The notes beneath the pieces are model-generated. The model was not told the origin of the DNA. It worked only from the letters and a program-made list of their open reading frames with translations, and made no database searches. From Platerodrilus igneus (taxonomy: Eukaryota > Arthropoda > Insecta > Coleoptera > Lycidae): a DNA stretch of 64,000 bases. Shown here piece after piece: positions 1 to 13,167 of this stretch. Numbering within the stretch: the first letter of the stretch is position 1; each line of letters opens with the position of its first letter. Location of the stretch: positions 1,488,001-1,552,000 of the forward strand of contig JARFIW010001090.1 of assembly GCA_036346225.1 (NCBI GenBank). Direction: 5' to 3'. A program made the translations under genes and the position numbers.

Positions 1-1280
1 ATTGGGTTGTATACAATGGAGCAAGGTTACGAGACACAATATTCAGTTGAATATCCTCGGGTATAGCGGCGTACGACAAAACAGAGAAGTCATACACTCT
101 AGATAGTTAATGATACTTTAAAACTGGCCCTCGGCCCTACGCAAAATATCATCAAAAAGTCTTTGCTTATAATCAGCCATTTAACCCAATCGAATATATT
201 ACAGCCAACCAAATACGTCAACATATACCCGAAGGCAGAATTTGAAATCCAAATACACAAAACCCTTAGAAGTTAAAAATAGATTCTAGAAATATTAAAA
301 AATAGGTAGGAGCAACAAAATAAAATCTATGAATACTAATAGAAATAGGGCGTCAATGTTTTCAAGAATTTGAATTGCCAGCGAAAACGCAATTCTGGTA
401 ACTTGGTAGAACGTAAAACTTACAGAAAATGCTCAAGTAACTGACAAAGAACAATAAAACAAATCAAACATAAATTTTTATCAGGACGAAAGGCGTAAGT
501 ACTAGATATATTTACGGTCAAACGTTAAGTAAAAATAAAGCTTTCCATAAATCCGGAACAAATGTTAAGTAAAAGTTATAGGTTTCCAAAAAATCTAACC
601 AAACGTTAAAAAAAGGGACGGTTCTAAAAAATCAGGACCCACGTTGGATATTCCAAACTTTATGTTATGGTAACCCGTGCGGACAAGAGAAATGTAAAAC
701 GCAGTAAGCAAAGTAACAGTAAGCACGCATCAAGTACCACAACAAAACAAAGGAAAATCGAAAGAATTAATGCCGAGTTAACTAAAAGCGTCGTAGAGTG
801 GGATGGGTCATACATAAAGAAAATTGTAAACTTGAAGGAATGAATTTTATTTACAAACCTCTAGTTAAAACTATAATACAACAAGAATATTTACAAACCC
901 TCTAATTAGAAAACACGTATAAAGAAAAAGAAAAACTAATTTGTATAAAACAAAACATTTTTTAAAAAATATCCCAAAGGATTTACACTGTACCAAAAAT
1001 CGACGCAAAAACGTCTAATAACTTCCTGACTTACCTTACACTACTTTGTACACTCAATAGTAATATTTACATAAAACAGCAATTAAAAGAAATTATATAG
1101 TAAAACAAATATTACAAAAAAAATCCGATACACCTAAAAATGCTACATCCTTGAATTTATATTTACAAATTTAAAAGAAGCAACAGCGCGCGGAGCAACT
1201 CTTTACTACCCTTGTAAAGTAGTCAATAGCATCTCATTACCTGACATCGAACGTAGGTCCATACCTACCACGCAGCGACG
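1..1280. other. AT-rich DNA, nothing recognised
   Basis: No coding stretch, RNA gene or clear repeat was seen on either strand. The sequence is A-rich on the plus strand with frequent stops in all frames. It may be old decayed repeat, but nothing here supports a family assignment. Confidence 0.6.
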
Positions 1281-1293
1281 GGTTGAATCAAAC

Positions 1294-1645
1294 GAAAGTA
1301 AATTAGCAACAATTGCAACAAATAATTTAGTTGCAAGAATGCTCTATCTATCAAAAAATAACTTCTAGTAAAGAATTAGTCGAAAGTAAATTAGCACCAA
1401 TTGTAGTAAATAATTTATTTGCTGGCAAACTCCACCTCTCAAAGAACAACTTCTAGTAAAGAATAAGTTGAAAGTAAATTAGCACCAATTGCAGTAAATA
1501 ATTTAGTCGATGGAAAACTTCATCTCTCAAACAACAACTGCTAGAAAAGAATCAGTCAAAAGTAAATCAGCACCAATTGCGGTAAATAATTTAGTTGCCG
1601 GAAAAGTTCTTTTCTCAAAGAACAACTTCGTACAAACTAATTTCA
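1294..1645. repeat. Tandem repeat, 88-bp unit, four copies
   Basis: The phrase GAAAGTAAATTAGCA and its variants recur at 1294, 1382, 1470 and 1558, an exact 88-bp spacing. Each unit continues with a conserved AATTGCAGTAAATAATTTA block and a CTCAAAGAACAAC block. Copies differ mainly by substitutions, so the array has diverged without visible length change. No open frame crosses it; it is a small satellite-like array. Confidence 0.9.
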
Positions 1646-3600
1646 GAATTCCAAATTATAAATTCATCGGTGCAGTACCGTAGCAATAATTCTTAATTTC
1701 GGATTGTCACATTATTAAACCGAGCTGAAACAAAAGTTAGACAACAAGCTTATTCTTACGTTCTAACAAGGTAAAACTAAAATCTATAATCGGAAAACCT
1801 ACTAACGTATTGGCTGAACTGCTTTTAAGCACGCGTCCAAAGAACTAAGTCTGTCTGTAGCCAGGTTTGCAGATTCATAGCGTTAGACGAACATAGCTTA
1901 CCTATTTTCAGCAAGAGACCATAAGAATTTACTGTTTTTGAAGTGGCTTTCATAATCGACCTTTTAGACAACACGTTACAATCTTGTAACTTTTCGTGTA
2001 AAGCAAATGCTTTGATAAACAAACTTATTGAAGAAACGTATATATTTAACCTTTTCAGAAACACTTTACAATCTTTGAAAACAATGTGTTGACATCAAAT
2101 ACCAGATTTTAAATGCTATAATAGCATTTCTGCAGCACACGTTTCAATAAAATAGACCAGCTTTTAAGATTGTATTAAAATAGTAATTTCTTATATTTAA
2201 AATTATAATTACATATGCTAATAAAACCTGGGATCTAGTACGTTATCAACTGGATAGATTCAACCTATTTAAATTTGTTACTAATAACAAAAATCCCAAA
2301 TTTTACGACTGACCTAAAATAAGTTTAGAGTACCTTGAATTTTACAACTGAATATTTATTAAGATTCTACAGGATGACGAGTAAGCAATCGTTTAAATTG
2401 ACCGAAGGCTGCCGGATTCGTTAATACACTCAATTAACCGTGAAAACAATACAGGATTATGAAATTTTTATATCAGTTACGCGTCAAATTATTCAATTTC
2501 AGGGACGGAACGTAAACTTTCCTTTAGGTTTGTTCTGTTAATAGGAACAATAAAAATAATGACATCCATTTTTATTTGTAGAAACTAGTCTTTATAGCTT
2601 GTCTCTATAGTATACGTTTTACGGACAAAAATCAAGAATCTCAGTAAATTTTTTTCTGATATTCCTTTATCAAATACTAAATATATTGTGGGTGATGGCA
2701 TTTAAATAAAAGGAAAGATCAATATAATACATAAGAAGCTATTAGTAATGAGTTAATCAAAAACAAAAGAACATAACACAAAGCAAATGCTACAAAAAGC
2801 GGTTCAATGAAAGCGTAAATCCGTCTGTACATATTGCAAATGACTGCTTGAAAGGCGAGGACTGATCAGGTACTGGCAATTTGCTGCGGGCGGTATTGTC
2901 GTTGGGACTTCTAAGCGGCTTTAGCGACCCCTGAAGTGTAATGGAATCGTAACAGTCCTTTCATTACCAAGAGTTAATCATCTTTTGACCACATATCTAA
3001 AATAACTCGTTAACAAACGCGCTGCTATCAAACAAAATTTGGTGATGTACAATAATAATCCATCCAAATATGGATGACATTTAAATTATTACTTATAAAG
3101 CTGCGCATGCAGTTTTAATTTTAGCATCTATTAATAACGTAATTAATATTTATAAAATCATTTATTAAGTGTAAAGGATGTATACAGGGTCTATTACTGA
3201 AGCGGGATGATTTCAAAATATAATTATTTTGTAAAGAATGCATTTTTTAGTAATTTATCGTATATATAAAGTACACGCAAAGCCATTTGCCATACAATAC
3301 AAAATATCATGTTCTAAACACTGCGTTCGAAAATTGTCCTACATTGAAATTTATGGATTCTTTTAGTACGACAAGTAAACCTTCAACCCCACCTCCTAGC
3401 ACCACAAAGCACTACTGAATCTTGTACAAGACTGCTAGAAAAATTATGAATGTGCAGAGCTTGAATCAAACTTATTGACGATGAGGTAATGGTAAGATTG
3501 ATGCACTATCATTATATCAACAATATGTTTAATGTCATTACTAAAAAAACTGAAATTTAGTATTACCAATTAGCGAATATAATAAACAACAAACCGTTAC
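1646..3600. other. AT-rich DNA, nothing recognised
   Basis: No supported gene. A 79-codon open stretch at 1825-2064 on the minus strand has no recognisable domain and lies in DNA with ordinary AT composition. No tRNA-like boxes or long inverted repeats were noticed. Confidence 0.55.
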
Positions 3601-3638
3601 GTGTAGTAAAAAATGTTAAGAACCCACTGGCCCATTTA

Positions 3639-3830
3639 AAACGAAAGTTTGCTTTCAGGTGATGAAGATTCTGAAGTTTCTTTTCTATGTTGAACGAGGT
3701 TGCAGCATGGTGTCCAACTTATATCGAATCTGCTGCAAATCGTATTGCGGGAGAATCTTTTAGACATGGTCCGTGAATAATTACAAACATCACATACGCT
3801 AATGTTGTTGTTTGCAATCGGTTTCAAGGT
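3639..3830 (-). pseudogene. Possible piggyBac-type C-terminal cysteine-rich fragment
   Basis: A 63-codon minus-strand stretch has a C-x2-C pair (CDVC), then after 15 residues TIC, then PCC and a histidine five residues later. The spacing resembles the cysteine-rich tail after piggyBac-type DDE domains (C-x2-C, basic linker, C-x2-C, LC..PCF..YH), but two expected cysteines are replaced by F and T. No DDE core is visible on the minus strand to about 4240, only a stretch with one stop. The match rests on spacing alone and could be chance. Confidence 0.27.
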
Positions 3831-4759
3831 TTGGTAATGCTATTATTCATTATACTATATTAAGGCCTCTTTCACATTCTGCGAAAGATCCAGGAATAAT
3901 TTGTATTTTTGGCAAAAATTCCCTTAAAGCGTGACCAATAAATTCGTCCATTTTTTTGAACGGGCGAAATTCATTCACAGTTTTAACAGCAATAGAAATA
4001 TCAGCGCTACTGATACTACTTGAGAGAACAATTTCACTGGCTTACATAACGACACGATTTTTCGTTAATAAATATTCGGTTCCTTTTTTTAGCCTCAACA
4101 TTGTATTTAAGACTTCACACTCCTTAAAAAATAAATTAATAGTTGAAAACCTAGCGGTCATGTTGTCCACTAACCCCTGAAGAATTTGGCACTTAGAATT
4201 TGGAAATACTTTGTAACCCCGGTGGGTCTGCCTGTGACCAAAATAATTACATTAAAACGTAAAAGAAACGTTTGTACACAAAGGATAATTGATAAGCCCT
4301 GCGACGCAACTATCAGATGAACCGCATTGACAGGTACAAGGGTTTTGCATTTAAAAGTTATTTAGATTTCAATTAGAAATCTCGAGAATGTTATTTGCAT
4401 AATTTCTGATATGTTCCCGAACGATTCAAATGTATATAAATTACCGTCATGAATATTGTAAGTCAGTTCTGATTAAAGCTTTGATTACAATATGTTCTCG
4501 TTTAAAGCTTTGAAATATGTGATACAAATTATTGTTGATATTGTATTGATCTGTACTATTTCTTTAAGTCAATTCTCATTGGTTGATAATTATTGCAAAT
4601 ATTATAAAGTATATTTCGATATTCAAGAGTATTTTTGAACAGCACGGTAACCACTTCAAGGTTTCCGAACGCACTCCGTGACATTAAAGTTTGGGGCTGT
4701 AGGGGCGCTCGATATTTGTTTACAGGCTTTTAAAGGTCACCTTTTTTCACATTTCAAAC

Positions 4760-4799
4760 ATGAAACGCCGAAAAAGCTTCACTGGCGGTTTTATTCAAG
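4760..4799 (+). other. Candidate short first exon (ATG to splice-donor-like site)
   Basis: Inside the DNA that splits LTR-like copy 1, an ATG at 4760 opens thirteen codons (MKRRKSFTGGFIQ) and runs into CAAG|GTAATG, a good splice-donor match, at 4799/4800. The preceding ~130 bp are less AT-rich (GGGGCTGTAGGGGCGCTCG) than the surroundings, as in some insect promoter or first-exon regions. No downstream exon was identified, so this is only a candidate. Confidence 0.2.
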
Positions 4800-4809
4800 G
4801 TAATGTTTT

Positions 4810-6190
4810 TAATTATATGCTATTTCGAAGTTATCTGATTGCATCGAAGCTTGATTAATTATTTAATATTAGTCGGATGTGTTTTAAGATAGTAATTGAA
4901 TTAACCACAAAGTTGTTATGTATATTTTTTGTTTGTAAATTTAATGCCACGATGTGTTTAGTTTTTAAAAGCACGTTTTAGCCTATACAATCATAATGAA
5001 TCATTCTTAAATTGTGCTTACTGGGATGTATTTAATTAAGATGCATTTATATAAAGATTTTGCGCCTGAATCTGGGCTTGTATTGTTTCTGTAGAATTTT
5101 TGGTATGTATTTGTTACAAGCATATCTTATAATTTGTTTTCAATGTTTTAATGATTTGTTATGATTATGTAAATATTTATTTCAGTTTCTATTGTGCGTT
5201 TGTAACTGCATAATTTATGTCTCGTTTGTATCACCTAACCATAAGTTAGTTTGAAGGGTCTAACGCATTTTAACCTGCAATTCTATCGGTCACTAATATT
5301 GAGATTTATTATTCTTGTTATGATGTAATTATAGCGAACCTCTGCTATGACCCCGTAATAATGCGTTGGTATCATGACTATGTAGGAAATAGTCGGTTCA
5401 ATTTGTACCCTTTGTTTGGTACTAGCATAGCATGTGTTCATCTTTTTTAACTTCGTTTGTTGTTAAATATTTATTTTGTCAATATATTTGTAGTAATGTT
5501 TACGCAACGCTAGAATGTATGTTAGTCATTGTGAACCATATTGCCAAACGCGCTGGAAACTGTTAATGGTATGTACGATAAACGTGTATGTTTGAGCCTT
5601 TGTTGAATTTACTAACATTTTATGGCCGTGAGGGGTGGAACATTGGTAGTCAAGGTCCTTATCTTCGCGGTGTTCTTCCTCTTCAACTTTTGGGAGATGG
5701 TAATGGCTCAGCCGTCTCTGTTACCTTCTAGAAAAGATTAGCTATACTACACTAACATTTCTTCAGTCTCATATGTAGAATGTCCGAGTAATAGTTGACA
5801 TTCCGTTTTACTAAAAGTGAACAGGGTGCTTGTTCGCCGCCCATCCTTGGAGAGGTGTATTTATGCAGTTAGAAGTGCAGGGTTGTTGAAGTTTTATCTG
5901 CCGATACTCTTTTCTCGGCGTTAACCCAAGGAGTCCGACACTGTTTGCTTTTGTAATTCATGTTTAATTGATGGTAACCTAATTTTGAAGTTATATAATA
6001 ATTAAAGTAGTGTCGTTAACTATTGTAGTTTTATTTCAAACCTTCCCGCCTTAACACCATATCAGTGTACATATTTGGGTTAAGTTACGGTCACACAACG
6101 TATGTGTCACTAGCCACAGCCATAGACGACAAGATCACGAAACCAGGAATTGTCAAGGGAGGACGTTAACGCATTCGTTTTAGCAATTAG
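4810..6190. other. Inserted AT-rich DNA without recognised genes
   Basis: T-rich on the plus strand, with scattered ATTT/TTTA-rich stretches. It lies between the two halves of the split LTR-like repeat. No transposase, RT or structural RNA signature was noticed, so the nature of the insertion is unknown. Confidence 0.5.
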
Positions 6191-6769
6191 CTAAAAATAA
6201 ATTGTAGGGAAAGCTCCTAGCAAATTCCACTGTAACCACGAGTTGTTGAAAAGGCTTGTATAATCAGTTTGAAAATAAAGAACGGTTATTATTGCAAACA
6301 CAGTTTTCGTTACAACTTCTACAATTTTTCCAGAAGGTTTAGAAATGGGATGGGCATTGAAGTGTTTGTAGTTTCATATTCAACCTGAGCTACTAGTAGA
6401 TTAATTACGGAAACATCCTTTATTGCGGTCATTGCAGTGATGCAGAGTTTTATTTTTGAAAAAGCAGTGATGGTGTCAGCAACTTTAGATTACAGATAAA
6501 GAGAAAGTGGTTTTATATTTTCTAGAATATCCCTAAATATAACCAGTTCCATAAGAAAGGCCCACCAACTAAGATTTTGTAAAAGTTCGTGAAATGTGAC
6601 TCTGTTTATTGGAAACATTGAATGATTACATCCGCTGTTTGTAAAATATTGCACAAACGATGTGTAACCTAAATCACAGCTGTCGTAGTTCCACACGAGG
6701 AAGCTACTCAACGGGTTTGGACACAAATGATGATTGATAGGTCCTGGTGGCACCCCATCTTTCAGATGG

Positions 6770-7275
6770 TTTTGATTGACAGAAACAAGGGTTTTGTATG
6801 TGCGAGTTATTTAGATTACAATAGGTACATTCGATTTGCTATTTGCATAATTTCTAGTACGTTTTAAAATAGTGTAGAAATTTTGAATATACATATAAAT
6901 TGCCCTCGTGGATATTGCATTTCAGTTCATTGAAGCTTTGATTAGAGTATGTTCTAGTTTAAGGAACTGAAAAATGTGATATAAATTACTGTTGATAAAA
7001 ATCGCCCTACTTAATATAAATTAATTATAGTGCTGCGTATATAAATTAATAATGAGTGCTTGGATAGTTAATTGTAGTTTGTAGTGCTTCGATAGTAAGT
7101 TAATTAAGAAGATAGCATCGTAGTTTAAGAAGCTAGTAATTGTACTGTTAAAAAACCACTGGAAGTAAATTGTTGTCAGAGCTTTTAGAATTACATCGTA
7201 ACTACGACTTGCTGAAAGGGCTTGTACAACCAATTTGAAAATAAAGAACTGTTGTTATTGCAAATAATGTTTCCA
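6770..7275 (+). repeat. LTR-like repeat, copy 2 (uninterrupted)
   Basis: About 505 bp homologous to the split copy at 4318-6300. It begins near TTGACAGAAACAAGGG, has a TATA-like ACATATAAATTG at 6891-6902, TTTCAGTTCATTG about 25 bp later, and ends after TTTGAAAATAAAGAAC (AATAAAG at 7239). The two copies are only about 460 bp apart and in the same orientation, so they could be the LTRs of a very small TRIM-like retroelement or two independent solo LTRs. No primer-binding site or polypurine tract was found in the interval. Confidence 0.55.
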
Positions 7276-8459
7276 TTACAGTGTTTTTCAAAATAAGCTT
7301 TCTGTTGTATATCACTCGACCTATGTTACTATTTAGGAAAGCAAGGTTATGGTATTAGGGTGAAAGCTAACGTAAATAAATTTATTGTCATCAAAGAAAT
7401 TTTGCCTGTCATCAAAAAAATACATTGGGTAATATATTCACCAACTTACAATTTTAAAATAACTTCATAGAAAAAACCTTGGTACCAGACTTTTTCCCAA
7501 CCCTTTGTACTAAAAGATCTTGCAATAAAGAACTTTAAGGTAGAAAATTCTATACTAACTAAAAGCAGCGCTATTCAAAAATAAAACAAATATTCTATAA
7601 ATTTGGAATTACCAGATATACAAATTTTTGTTCATCTGCACAACTTAACTTACGACGTTAACTTCTAAATTTTATTAAGCAATATGCAGAATCTAACGAA
7701 AATTTCACATTTATGTGCACCATAGGTTATAAATTGAAGTTGTAGCGTCGTTGCTTGTATGTACTACTGCTCTACAATGAACATATCAAGTTTTAGTTAT
7801 GCTCAATACAAATTAGCAAGACTTGTATCTTGGTATGCATGCAAATTTTCAAAATTTAGAAATATCCATATAAGAAACTTATACTGAATTTTCAATTGGA
7901 ATCAAAATTAAATACAGTGAAGTACTGCTTAAATATGGATATCAACGTTGAACATAAGCTCACCGAATAGAATTTTGAATACTCAGTGAAAAGTTGAGGG
8001 TAAGGTAAGTGCATAATTACGTATTAGTGACTTAAGTCTGATATTCTATTTGGTAAGGTTAATTTTAATAAAAGGTAAGCTCAGTGACAACTATTGACAG
8101 AGGAAAATGAATTGTTGAAGCACGAATCTTTTAATTTCCTTCGTACTAATAAGCATAAATAAAAGAATGTATCACATTATAGCCACCATCCGAAGTGTTT
8201 TTAACAGCAAGTAACCTTACGTAATTGCATTTTTTGACACTAATATTCCAATTTAAAAGCTTCCACTTCAAACTGCAATAAAAATTTCTCATTCAGAGTA
8301 TGAAACTAATACAGATGTTCTGTCGATTTAAATATAAATATACTTAAAGAATTAGTCAGTTTTTAACAACCATCAAAACAATTTATATCAAAGACTGTAA
8401 TTTATACCTTTGTCTCGAGATTTGACTGCTAGCTAATCAATATGATTACAATCCTAGCC

Positions 8460-8464
<5 letters not shown>
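7276..8464. other. AT-rich DNA, nothing recognised
   Basis: No gene, RNA or clear repeat was noticed between the LTR-like copy and the first (TA)n tract. All frames are short. Confidence 0.55.

Positions 8465-8501
<37 letters not shown>
8465..8501. repeat. (TA)n microsatellite at left edge of a type A copy
   Basis: About 37 bp of perfect AT alternation. Its right edge joins TTGACGTGGAAC, the left terminus of the type A element copy at 8502-10613. Confidence 0.95.
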
Positions 8502-8503
<2 letters not shown>

Positions 8504-10607
8504 ACGTGGAACATCAGTAAAATTCGAGACCACTCCTAAGCCAACATAAATTTTCAAAAAAAAATTTTTTTATAAAAAATTTCTTAGTCTTTTATTTGGA
8601 CGCCTTCGAATTTCTCTGCTCCCCTAGCTAGCTCAGCAATCGGCCTCTTCTTGAATACCTATTTTTACGTACATACCTCTCTCACACACACACACACACA
8701 CACCATCAAATGAAATTACCAAAATAATACAACAACCATACAACCTTTTATTTACACATATTAACAGATAAAATATTTACACATGAGTACAAACGGTTGG
8801 TACAATTGTTACCAGCTCAATTATCAAATGCTTTAAAGTCCTCGATTTTTAAATTATTTTAAACAAATTCGAGTAGATATGAGTAGATGGGCCCCACCTG
8901 TAACCCTAATTTGACTTCATACTGGTCAATTGTAATCTCATCATAACCCAGTTTTTGTAAATGCTTTTTAAACCTTGCATTATTGAAAACAAATTTACAG
9001 ACCCGTTTACTCCTTACAACCACAATTTATAGCTTGAATAAATTTTTATATATCATCAATAAACCCTTTTTCAATATTCAAAATTATTAAATTGTCCTGC
9101 ACATGTACCTTTTTGAACAAGTTTTAAAAACAATAAATACGCCACCAATAAGTCAAACACATAAACACAAAAATATCCACAAATGTTTATATAAAAACAG
9201 AAATTTCAAGTTTATTACCTGGAGACAGCTTCCCTCCTCGTCACCGCTGGAGATGGTTACCAGAAGCCCTCGTTGATGTGTCTATCTACTACGCTGAGGC
9301 CAGGATCCACAGATCCCCATCATCTAATATCTCCGCTACCACTCCTGTTCTTCGCAAGATATTAGCTTCGTCTCAACAGCAACATTCCATACCAGATATT
9401 TCACGCATACAAATTGCTTTCAGTTCTGCTTACCCCCAATATCATCCATCCATTTAATAACTTTGTCGTAATAACGGCACCTTTTATTTAAATAAGCACC
9501 AACTCGTGCAATCACTTTTATAGCTAGCGATCCGCTACTACAGCTTTTATAGTTTCTAATAGGATGTTAATGCAACTTTACTGAACATTAATAATTGATA
9601 ATAGCATTTACTACTATTCTTGTTGGTCTGAACCCGTATTCAGATCTAAGTCGAAGGAAAAAGAGATTTAATATCCTCGTTCGTTTGTTTATCTTATTCC
9701 AACCCCCTCCGTGGAATCCGTTTCATGCAAAAAGCTTGTTTTCAAAGCCGCTTCCTAAAATTTTCAATGTAACGAACACTGGCTTCTCCAAAGTTCCCAC
9801 TTTCGTAGTGTTGTTATCTAGAATTTAGTTCACCACCGTAACTATTGCACATTTCTTGAAAACTGCTCTCCATCGACCAATGATAGAATTTTCCCCCGTT
9901 CAGACGCGCCACCTCTCAGCTGTCTATCTCTGTTCTACGCATATCTGTTGTCTCCTTTAGAACCCCACTTGAGTTACAGAAAATCGATATTGTAGTCGTC
10001 CTTCACAAATACACGTGTATATCCTACGTGACTTCTATCCAACGCTTTATTTATACTTTAATCTGTCTGTTGTATATTATCGACTGTTCATTCCACTCAC
10101 TCCTTAAGATATTTGTTATTGTAGCTGCTCATCCAAATCGACCGTTGAAAACAATTTCTATGAAATTCTATATTAACGTTCGTTTAATATTCCGTGAACG
10201 TAACATTTAAGCAACAGGTGTTTCTTGAAATTATCGACCGTTTGAAAATAACAATTTCTAGATTCTCCCTTCGTAGTATTTGTATAACGACCGTTGGCTT
10301 TTAAAATTGAATACATTTGCGTTTGAAATTATTGATTTTCTTATGCATGCAAGCTCCGTTTTTGCTTCCATGCGTTTGATTAAATTATTATGATTAATTA
10401 TGCGTATCCTTGAGCTTTTATATGCTTTAAAGCTTTTCTTCCCTTCTGTAATTTTAACATTCCAATTTAAATATAGAAAAATACCTTAATAATCGTCCAT
10501 TTTCACTATATGAATTAATTAATTTGGCGCGTAAATAATTTGCTCCTATTTTTATATACACGGTTGCTAAAATTTTATTGTCTACACCTATTTACCCTTT
10601 TAAATTC

Positions 10608-10613
<6 letters not shown>
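8502..10613 (+). mobile_element. (TA)n-flanked interspersed element, type A copy
   Basis: A ~2.1-kb non-coding unit lying between two (TA)n tracts. The left end TTGACGTGGAAC matches the inverted copy ending at 19127 (TTGCCGTGGAAC); the right end is TCACAACAA next to (TA)n. Internal blocks recur in order and at similar distances in the copy at 33777-35823: CTAGCT near the left end, AGTAGATGGGCC (8882; 34193), GACCCGTTTACT (9000; 34295) and CCTGGAG followed by CTCG (about 9220; 34496). A (CA)n run is at 8683-8703. No transposase is visible, so the copy is non-autonomous or decayed. The superfamily is unknown. Confidence 0.7.

Positions 10614-10647
<34 letters not shown>
10614..10647. repeat. 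(TA)n microsatellite shared by two element ends
   Basis: About 34 bp of TA alternation. The right end of the type A copy (CACAACAA) abuts it on the left and the left end of a type B copy (TTGCTGTG) abuts it on the right, so one tract serves two elements. Confidence 0.95.
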
Positions 10648-10649
<2 letters not shown>

Positions 10650-12146
10650 CTGTGTTAGGGTTTCGCGCTGGAGTAACGCTAAATTTGCTGTGATACCCTC
10701 TCTCTGTGAGTAGGAAAGTCGCTAAAAGAGTGCTGTGACACAGTACAGCAAATTGTAAATTTGAAATTACTGACTTATCTCCCTTTCTGTCTGGCTAGAT
10801 TAACGGAAGTAGTTGAATTTACAAAATGAAATCAAATACAGCAATCTTAAAAAGCATCTATACATTCAAACACAATTTTCTTTCATACAAAAATATAGAA
10901 CAGTTTGCAGCATAATTTTCAGATATCAAATTATTCCTAACAAATACCTATTTACTTAATTATTAAAAAGTCCTTACCTAATCTTTGTTAAAATTTACAG
11001 AACTCAAATCTCTTTTCTAGTGGATAATTTATCTGTCGTTTACTCCCACGCTTGTAAGGGTGTTTCACCAATAATGCTTAACAGATAGTCAATCTAAAGG
11101 TCAAAATGTTTCAAACTCTAATCTCAAAACTTTCTGGTAAATATCCTTACAGAAAAATATTATATGATTAAAACTTATTCTACCTTAAATGCAAATGACA
11201 AAATTCTCAAATATCGGTTACAAACAAAAGAAATCTAAAATTAATACTTACAAAATTCAATAGCGCTTACCTAATTCCTGTAATTAACAGTCGCAGCTAC
11301 TTTCTGCTTCCATTTTTAAATTTACGTTAAAATCCCAGTTGACAAGAGTTTCCATATTACTTAAAATATCCGTTTAGCACATAAGTTTACAAAAGTGCAA
11401 CTTTGATTTAATTAATTAATTAGCTTTAAACCAGAATTTTTGTAGTAAAGAATGTTCCCATCTTCATTGTATATTACAGAACAAATGATACTTCATCAAA
11501 AAGCATGCAACTCTGTATGTTCTTTAGGTTTACAAATAATCAAACGCAAATTAATTATTCAACGTTACTTTTAGCTGTCTTTATGAAAGAATGAATCTTT
11601 ACTCAATGTTGTTACGTATTGCTTAATTTGTAACCGAATAAATTTAATGTCAATTACTTCTGTTTATATATAAATTTATCTCAATCCTAGATTTTCCTGT
11701 TGTGTTTGGAACATAACGCAGCGTAGTGATGTCATGTTACCGAGAAAAAGCTCTTTATTACCGAATAAGTGTCAAATGGCGTGATAAATTTATGTAGTAA
11801 AATGTGTTGTTTGTCCTTGTACAACGCACGGAGTTGATCCACTGTCTCCCTCTTTCATATTGCAATCCGAAAGGCTATAAATTCATTCTTATCAATTTCA
11901 CGACATTTTTATTGGCTTTTAACGATAAAGCGAGTTCCTTGAATAAATGTTTATTTATTAATGAAAATAATTGCGTTTTGAAATGTTTCTTAGTAAAGGT
12001 GACGCATTTGTCTTTATTGATAACCTACCAGAGAATTCTAGAACATGTTTTATTTAAAATGTTATACGGAAGTCAATTTAGTTAATTAATTAAAGCTTTA
12101 ATTGCTGTATTTATCCTTTGTAAATGCAAAAAGATTGATATGGTTC
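10648..12146 (+). mobile_element. (TA)n-flanked interspersed element, type B copy
   Basis: Starts TTGCTGTGTTAG directly after (TA)n. The first ~110 bp hold three repeats, each opening with TGCTGTG. Next comes a CTGGCTAG block, and then long similarity to 19160-20340 in the same order, including TACCTATTTACTTAATTA at 10945 and at 19431, and weaker similarity to 23057-24720. There is no coding potential beyond chance frames. Homology stops at GATATGGTTCTTA (12146), where a mariner-like terminus begins. Confidence 0.7.
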
Positions 12147-12549
12147 TTATACAGCGTGTCCCTGATTTGACTCACCACGCCTGTAACTAATAATATACAT
12201 TATATTTTTATAAATGGATGGAAATTCTCCGTAAGATGGCGCTACAAAAGTTTCAAAATTTACTCGTGTATAAAGGTAGCCATTTTCATTTGTTTTTTAA
12301 ATTGAACCCAATATTTTTTAAAACTTTCATAATAGGACATTTTGTCCCGTTTTCAAACATGTATACAAATATGGGTGTTTCAGACCAAAATTTTCTAAAA
12401 AATTAAAATAGAGTTTTATGATTTTACTATCTAGTACGTGATGGAAACAATTGCCCGCATCTATCAATTAATCTTGCTATACTTAGTGGAACAGTATTGT
12501 TCGGTTTATTTTAATAATAACGAATAATTCTAATTCTGTAAAGCGTGAT

Positions 12550-13035
12550 ATGGTGTTACTGTACGGAGTATGTAGTACTAATTCACAAAAAACAGCTAGA
12601 AAATGCAGACAACTGCATCTAGATAGAAACCATCCCGATCAAAAAACGTTCAGAACTTTGGAACGCAATCTATGAGAACACAAGTCGTTTGCAGTAAATA
12701 AAAGAAACTATCTTGCTGCAAGCACACATGCTGCTGATGAAAAATATACTGTAAGTGTTCTTGAATATCTTGAAGTCAATCCTACTTCTTCCATAAGCCT
12801 CAGAATGTAATGTTCCTAAATCTTCAGTACATCGCATTTTAAATCAGTAAACTACAAGGCATACAAACCTATACAAATACATAAGCTTCGCCCTGAATTT
12901 CTAGAAAGGTGACTTACATTTATTGCTTGGGCCTTAGAACTGCGAGATTAACATACAGGATTTCTTGAAACAAATATTCTGGTCAGATGAAAATAGATTC
13001 CATAATAATGAATTTGTTTCAACGCAAATTGAAGG
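12550..13035 (+). pseudogene. Tc1/mariner-like transposase, N-terminal half, with stops
   Basis: The ATG at 12550 opens a frame that looks like the DNA-binding half of an insect mariner-type transposase: LLYGVCSTNSQKTAR, HPDQKTFRTLERNL, then after frame changes a second helix-turn-helix stretch (KSSVHRILNQ) and FLKQIFWSDENRFHNN. The SDE in the last phrase corresponds to the first catalytic aspartate of the DD(E/D) triad. At least five in-frame stops or frame changes separate these pieces. The complementary C-terminal half of a related protein is at 30285-30545. I infer the family from motif order. Confidence 0.6.
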
Positions 13036-13167
13036 TATTGCTCCACCGAACAGAATTGACAACTAGTTATTTCCTGCTTCCTCGAAAAGTGTGCTTATTT
13101 AATAATAGAGAAAATTTTGAACACTTTATAATATTATTAATTATGTGTTACCTTAAAATCGAAAAAA

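Larger units (their letters stand above)
4318..6300 (+). repeat. LTR-like repeat, copy 1, split by a 1.65-kb insertion
   Basis: Positions 4318-4545 and about 6195-6300 together match the continuous copy at 6770-7275. The first part shares CAAGGGTTTTG, TTTGCATAATTTCT, a TATA-like TATATAAATT near 4433 and a TCAGTTC just downstream. The second part shares GGCTTGTA and TTTGAAAATAAAGAAC, with an AATAAAG polyadenylation-type signal near 6273. TATA box, initiator-like TCAGT and AATAAAG in this order are what an LTR carries. The middle (4546-6194) is absent from copy 2 and is probably a later insertion. The retroelement family is unknown. Confidence 0.6.

Noticed and set aside
12720..12750. CTGATGA as a hammerhead ribozyme core
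   Set aside because: No GAAA partner strand or three-stem arrangement at the right spacing; it lies in the transposase remnant.
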